Of a stretch of DNA of 64,000 nucleotides, positions 58,275-64,000 are shown in pieces. Each line of letters begins with the position of its first letter. Position 1 is the first letter of the stretch. Position numbers and translations under genes: made by a program. This DNA is from Daphnia pulex (taxonomy: Eukaryota; Arthropoda; Branchiopoda; Diplostraca; Daphniidae), in assembly GCF_021134715.1 (NCBI RefSeq), contig NC_060026.1, positions 744,001 through 808,000 of the forward strand, read 5' to 3'. Below the pieces are notes generated by a model that worked only from the letters and a program-made list of their open reading frames with translations, made no database searches and had not been told where the DNA came from.

Positions 58275-59215
58275 TTTTCCTACCTTAAAACTTGGGAAAT
58301 ATGGCCAGGCATTATCAGCACGCAGAAAAGTTGAAGTAATCAGACAGGATATAGGAAGAAATGGCGTCCTCCTCGTGAATACACCCAGTCACCCGCACTC
58401 TCAATGGGCGTACTCGAGGACAGAGAGGATTTCAAGAAAGAGGAAAGGGAGATAAATTGATGGATTTTCTAATCAAACGGAATGCTGCTGATCTACTTGA
58501 AAATTTAAAAAAAAAAAAAGGTGATGGAAAAAAATATTTACGGGAACCACAAATAAGGAAATGTTCAAAGTGAGATGGTGGGTAAACATAAACTTATAAA
58601 CAGTCGAATATTTCCATGTAGCACATTGCACGACATGCATTATATAAATTTATGTATAATAGGCCTAGCTGAAACTGGAATAATAGTGTCACTTGAAAAT
58701 AATTACCTTATCGTTAAAACTGAGACCATTTCTCAAGACTAATGTACAGGTTAATACAGAGTACAAGTGAAACTTTCATTTCTTGGCTACTTGGTATGGT
58801 ATGGTATGGTTACTTGGCTAGCACAGGTCCCCAATCTCCACAAGGCAAAAGGGTTACACCCTAAATAAACTGCCATGCCATTGACAAGGTTTACTTTAGT
58901 ATGATAAGTGCTTGTCAGGAATGTACCAAATTTTGCAAACTTGTAACAGAAACATAACAGGTTTCTCCTTTTTAAATAATTAGACTCTACAAACAATTTT
59001 ACCAGCAGTAAGGGTACCATTTAACGAGAGTCACGAGACATGACGACCACATTTTTTGTAATTTAATTTGTTGTTCTATTTTTCGTGCAGCCATTAGCGT
59101 CGTTGCCAAATGTAGATTTATGCTCCCTATCGGCATCCCCGGTTCCCCGCCAAGTTTAAAATCTTTAAACCAAAATTTGGCATCCGTAAATAAACAAAGA
59201 GAAACTCGGGAAAGA
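58275..59215 (-). repeat. Duplicated noncoding block, copy E (contains exon-like element)
   Basis: Copy of 50625-51570 in the same orientation. The exon-like core (TCCTCGTGAATACACCCAGTC...GTACTCGAGG) is at 58365-58420 and the donor-like AAG|GTAGGA motif (minus strand) at about 58281-58290. The second half repeats CACGAGACATGACGA and CGTGCAGCCATTAGCG. A TATGG pentamer run follows 58795, absent from copy D. Confidence 0.75.
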
Positions 59216-61780
59216 CCAGGGAGAAAGTAAAGAGATATAAAAGTAATAAAATGATGTAATTTGTGTTAGCAAAAAAGAGAAATTTTATTGAAATGAGTAA
59301 AAGGGAAGGTATCAAAGCCTGAATTCCTTTGAATTTGATGATGGCCGTTGAGCGATGAGAATTTGATTAGATAAATACATATACTTCCACCGAGATGAAA
59401 GGGGGAAGGGCTTGCAAAATTTTGCCATCATGGATCTGATTCCATGGGTATAGTCCGTCGTCACATATAAATATTACTTCGATATTATTTATTCATTTAA
59501 ATTCAGAAGATTACCTATAATTCTATATTTGAAATTTACCGCTACATTTGGATTAAATGTGGTACCTAACGATCAATGCGCCGTCTGCGTCCAGCTTTCG
59601 GTACCGCGGGAGTCAATGTCGCATTGCTCACGACTAGTCGACGCTAGATGTCGTTCGGGAGCTATCAGATTGATAAACGCTTGGAACATTCACGACTGTT
59701 GGACACTAACACGTCCTTCCATCACGTGAATGCGATTACAACATAGCGGGAAGTAGAACGTGGCACGACATTCCTCCTCCCTCCTCCTGCTTTCTAGCGT
59801 GACGAGTGTAAACAACTCGGCAGATTAGAGAGAGGGGTTCCCCGATCAGCTCGTGAAGGTTTTCTGGTTTTGATTTCTATCTCCAACATTGCATCCAATT
59901 TCTCAACAGGGAATTTGATAAATTTCGACCACTTTTAGACATAGATTTTGATTGAGTGCATGTAAAATGGAGGAATGTGAATGAAAGTTAGTCCAAGTGT
60001 TAATTTTATTATTTCAGTCGGCCTTATTAATTATGACTATTTGCAACCTCGTCCACACAAGAATTTGTTTGGATTGATTTCCTTATATAGCTGTAAGGTA
60101 TTTCCAACTGCAATTTATAACCAGATGGCCTTGATGAGGAATTAGTAGAGAAATTTTGCGTCGACTTCTGACCTCCACCTTGACGTGTTCCTTCACCGTG
60201 TGCAAATCCTTGCAAAATAAAAAAACTTGCTGATGGCAAACACGAAACTGGTTATAACCGGGTTACATATCTAAACGAATTTAGTGAACCAACTATATGT
60301 ACATCAAACTTGACGCAACCAATTTTTTTGCCAGTCGTCATCTTCGTGGAATTGATAATAGGCCTATAACATCAAAGCCAGTCAGCCCTATCTGTGTATA
60401 TGTCAACGACTTCATCAACTTAAGATTTTAAGATCCAAATAGGCCTATGTTTGGGGGAGAAAAAAATTCCCGAAAATAATTGGCGACCTTTTCCCGTTAT
60501 GACGCAACTTTTGCGAAGACGACAAATAATAAGATAATTGCTGTACGACTGATAAGAACTTGCCGGAACTTGCCGTTTGATTTTTCAAATGCCCAGTAGA
60601 AATGGTGCCGCCCGGGCCAGTTATATTTTGTCAAATGTGGTCAAATAAATAAAGTATTCCAAAGATACTTGTATAAGGAAAGTAGCGCTAAAAGATTGCA
60701 TGACATTGCAATTGTTTTAACAAGAATCGGTGAATGTTGTTACATTGCGGTGAAACGCCCAAAAGTCGTGATTGCTCATTAACAATTTTCGCTTTAATTC
60801 CAGACGACGACGACACTGATATATCTTTGCTGGCGATCTACTCTGCTACTCTGCACGAATCCGTGTCAGCAGTATATACTGCTTATACACATGCTGCTGC
60901 TGGTGACTCTTGTATAGATTGAGCAACTTCGCTGTACTTTCTGCCATTTCTCTTCTTGCCTTGTATAAGTTGCTGTACATGCATCTATAATTTTCGCTGG
61001 AAATTGCAATTTGTTTGGTCAATAAGGACGCGCATAAAAGGACTGATATCAGATTATGGCTGATTGTCAGCGTTGCCAGCACTCGTCCTCTATGTATTCG
61101 ATCCATTAAAATATTATATTATATCCGAGAGCGCTGGCGATGGAGGGGAATTCCCAGCGCGTGAAATGAAATACAATAAACAATCAAAAAAAAAATTAAA
61201 TAATTATAGAAAGAAAAAACCTGTTAAAGAAGAGAAAGGCTCCCGGTTGGCTTGTTCTCTCTCTCTCTCCCGTTCCGTGTGTGTGTGTCTGTTATGCAAC
61301 TCTCTATTCACGCACACACACACAAAGTGTGAAGGCAGCAGCAACGCCAGAAGGGAAAAGGGAACGTTGAAAACCTGTTTTGCATATACCTATACAGTCT
61401 TTAATTCGTCTATGTTATTTCATCGGTGCCTATTCTATATAACTATATAACTGTTGTGTCGGACATGGGAGGCGCCAGTCGTCTTTCGGCAACACTCGAG
61501 GACCGATCGTCCACAGCAGCAATTCCAACCCAAAGTCTCTTAACTATATCCTACGTTAATATTTCTTTGACAAATTCGATCTAGACATTTCACAGTTGAC
61601 AGTGATTGAAACTTGTGACTGCTTTTTAAGTGCTTGTGTCTTTACAGTGTGACATTCTTTTACGCCAATCAACTAAGGTAAGGCTAACAGTCTCTCAATT
61701 GACACTTGCCCATTCATTTACCTACTAGACCAGTTTTCGTCCGGTTTCGAAGAAATGAAAGTTGAGCTCATTATTTCGCC
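59216..61780. other. Long upstream region with microsatellites
   Basis: No gene supported. Simple repeats cluster at 61255-61325 (CT, GT and CA runs). It probably contains control sequence of coiled-coil paralog 2. Confidence 0.4.
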
Positions 61781-61801
61781 TATATAATGGCGCGAGACTC
61801 A
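61781..61801 (+). promoter_or_regulatory. Possible core promoter of coiled-coil paralog 2
   Basis: TATATAATGG at 61781 and a TCAGTTG initiator with +1 A at 61801. The 20-bp spacing is shorter than the usual 30, so only one of the two may be used. Confidence 0.35.
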
Positions 61802-61953
61802 GTTGAGTCGGCTGCCCACCTCACAATTCGCGGGAAATTAAAACATTTCTTTCTGGGTTTTTTTCTTCTTCTTCTGAGAACCGTTACGACTCACGTGCGC
61901 CTTTTCTATCGATTTTTAGTCGGAACCAATTCGTTATATAAGGAGTTCAAGGA

Positions 61954-62740
61954 ATGCTTTCCCAACCGCTTCCAGCAAATTTAGCGCAGCCCAACAAGGC
62001 CAACAGCAGCAACTGCGAGACGCAGCAGCAGCAGCATCAGTCTTCCCAGCAGCATCAGCAGCAGCAGCAGCACGCCAAATTAATGCGCATCAAACACAAC
62101 CAGTTGGTGGTGAATCAGGTGGACGAAAAAGCCCCGCCGCCGTCCGTTTGCCTCGTCATGGAGGAAAACCTTCGAATGCGCAGAGCCATCGGCGATGTAA
62201 AATTTTATACACATTTCTTTATTAGATTTTGTGGGTTGAATTCTTTCCGCTCATGCGATGTGGGTCGATTCTTTTTCTTCCCCTTGGTTCCATGCAGGCG
62301 GTGATGACTCTGACCCAGTGGGTCCACGAGACGAAAGATCAAAACGGCAACGTTGCCTCGTTGGTCGACCGGATGAAGGAATCGGTGCAGAAATACAACA
62401 GCCAGCCGGAAGACGTGCTCAAAGCCATTGCCACCCAGGTTTGATCTTTTGTCATTTTTTAAAATACCAAATTTAATTCATTTAAAACAAATTATTTGTA
62501 CGAATCCGGTCAGATGGAAGCGCGTGAATCCGAATGGGCGGCTGAGCGGCTGGCCTTCCAAGAGAAGGAGCGCGTTTGTAAACAAATTATTTTCAACCTT
62601 CAGCAAGATAATTACAGGCTCAGGAAATCGCGCATCGTAAGTTATTAATTATTCCTGATGTTAAAACACTTGAATTCATTCAAATCTATTGTTAATTTTA
62701 ATAGTATGCGCTGACACCGCGCGGACCGAGCGCCTACTGA
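61954..62740 (+). CDS. Coiled-coil protein with polyglutamine, paralog 2
   Basis: Four exons (61954-62196, 62298-62438, 62514-62636, 62705-62740), all phase 0, give 180 residues. The N-terminus is rich in Gln and His (QQQQHQSSQQHQQQQQH, encoded mostly by CAG/CAT). A conserved core follows: CLVMEENLRMRRAIGD, AVMTLTQWVHETKDQNGNV, SLVDRMKES and SEWAAERLAFQEKERVCKQI, ending RLRKSR plus a short tail. The core is shared with paralog 1 at 52.4-53.05 kb, on the other strand, with the same intron sites. No signal peptide or membrane segment; likely an intracellular coiled-coil partner protein. AATAAA at 63015 gives a 3' UTR near 280 nt. Family not recognised with confidence. Confidence 0.78.
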
Positions 62741-64000
62741 ACTCTTCATTTGTATTGCGTAGGCCTATGGCTAATTAGGTTTAGTAATTGTCTGACTATA
62801 TTCTATGTATAATCATCTCGAAAGTGTGTGCATCAATCGCGGCGTGAGATACTGAATCGTTTTGTTTGTTTTTCTAATCCAAATGGGTTGCGTTATTGAG
62901 TTTGGCTGATGATGAAACCGTTCAACGTTTTATTAATGCAAAAGAAAGTTTTTTTTTTCCTACCTATATTGTTTTATACAAATTATAACTGGAACATTGT
63001 ATGCAGTTTGGATTAATAAAAAGTATTTTTCTCGATTTTTCTTTGGAAATCGAAAGTATATCATTGCGAATTTGTTACGTCATTTACTTTTAAAAAAATA
63101 ATAATAAAATAATGAAGTCGTTCAAACTCAATTTTTTTTAAGATAATCGGGCTTGTCATTTCCAGATGGCACGTCGAATTTGTTACGGGGGAAAAAGTCT
63201 TAATCGTTCAAAACACAATTTCATTTGATCCTTGTATGGTAATTAGAGTTGGCGATGCGAAACGAAATCAATTTTTCTCATTCTAGCGCGGATCTGGCAA
63301 ATTGCCACTCCCCAATGTATAACAGCAGACGGCACGTAGGCACCAGTTGCCCCAATCTAATTGCGTGCTGATGTTTTTAAATGTTGTGCAATAATTCGGG
63401 ATAATGGAACATCAGGTGGGCTGTCCCAGCAGCACCCACCAGCACCTGCTATATTTCATTATAATATATAGTCGATTCGAGAATAAGAGTTTAAAGAGAT
63501 TCGTTTTATATATAGATTAAATATATTGGCCAAATAGGCTAATGATTGTTGCTCTATAATTGAACACCGAGGGTGGAGAGGATATAGCCTACTCCGGAGC
63601 ATCTTGCGAGTCCCGTGCCCCCCGGTAACTTATAGGTAACGCTGACCATCCCCTCCAAATGGGAGTTGACGTCCATATATCGATCGATTGGCAGCACATT
63701 GCGTCCGGGTGTTGTAAGAATAAATCAAGCGATGACCAAAATTCGAAATTTCAAGAATAAAATAGGTGATAGTACATCAGTATCACGTTCTGTTATCTAA
63801 CATATATAAGAGTGAGGTAATAATGGGGCACACGCGGACGTGTTTGGCAGTGTATATACAAGTATAGACAGGAGCTATATATTGACAGTTCCCTCTGAGA
63901 ACGATAATAATCAAATCTGCAATTGTGTATATGGAAATGGAATCGATTAATCATGTCAATCTTTTTTTAAAGAGTCCATCAAATCCGGCGCTGCTGGATA
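62741..64000. other. 3' flank, no further gene seen
   Basis: Contains AATAAA at 63015-63020 for the coiled-coil gene and then AT-rich sequence to the window end. Confidence 0.45.

Overview
The window is eukaryotic. Its protein genes are built from short exons separated by compact introns, mostly 50-110 bp, with GT..AG ends. It also carries eukaryotic tRNA-Cys genes, TATA boxes and AATAAA signals. The gene set (PFTAIRE kinase, Tret1-like sugar transporters, a minimal astacin, an intronless MATH-BTB protein, an IRE1-like kinase/ankyrin fusion) and the small AT-rich introns fit an arthropod with a compact genome. A branchiopod crustacean such as Daphnia is the best guess; this is inferred from gene content, not from a species-specific marker. 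All exon joins below were read by eye from splice sites and reading phase.

0-17 kb holds mostly secreted-protein genes and one kinase. On the minus strand are a small secreted protein with an Arg/Ser-rich tail, whose upstream region is duplicated 1.5 kb away, a 741-aa secreted protein ending in ricin-type lectin repeats, and a 241-aa Tyr/Pro/Thr-rich secreted protein. On the plus strand are a CDK14/PFTAIRE-type kinase (eight coding exons) and a 161-aa secreted protein. A decayed tRNA-Cys lies at 2.7 kb.

17-38 kb is gene-poor and repeat-rich. It has a 330-bp direct repeat pair, a 5'-truncated L2/CR1-type LINE sitting inside an unrecognised broken gene, a perfect 38-bp inverted repeat, a damaged kinase/ankyrin gene with 37-residue ankyrin units, a Cys-rich peptide fragment, a piggyBac-type MITE with TTAA target sites, and a perfect 36-bp palindrome among four CCGGAAGT sites.

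38-64 kb is gene-rich again: a Cys-rich repeat protein, an F-box-like LRR protein, two paralogous sugar transporters, a conserved protein of unknown function, an astacin, an intact tRNA-Cys, an intronless MATH-BTB gene, and two paralogous coiled-coil genes in opposite orientation. A roughly 0.95-kb noncoding block is duplicated at 50.6 and 58.3 kb.

A family of at least five dispersed exon-like elements (3.7, 18.5, 37.5, 50.7 and 58.4 kb) shares a core sequence and a splice-donor-like end. I cannot match it to any known class, and it is the best candidate for something undescribed. The genes do not form one pathway; several look like products of local duplication.
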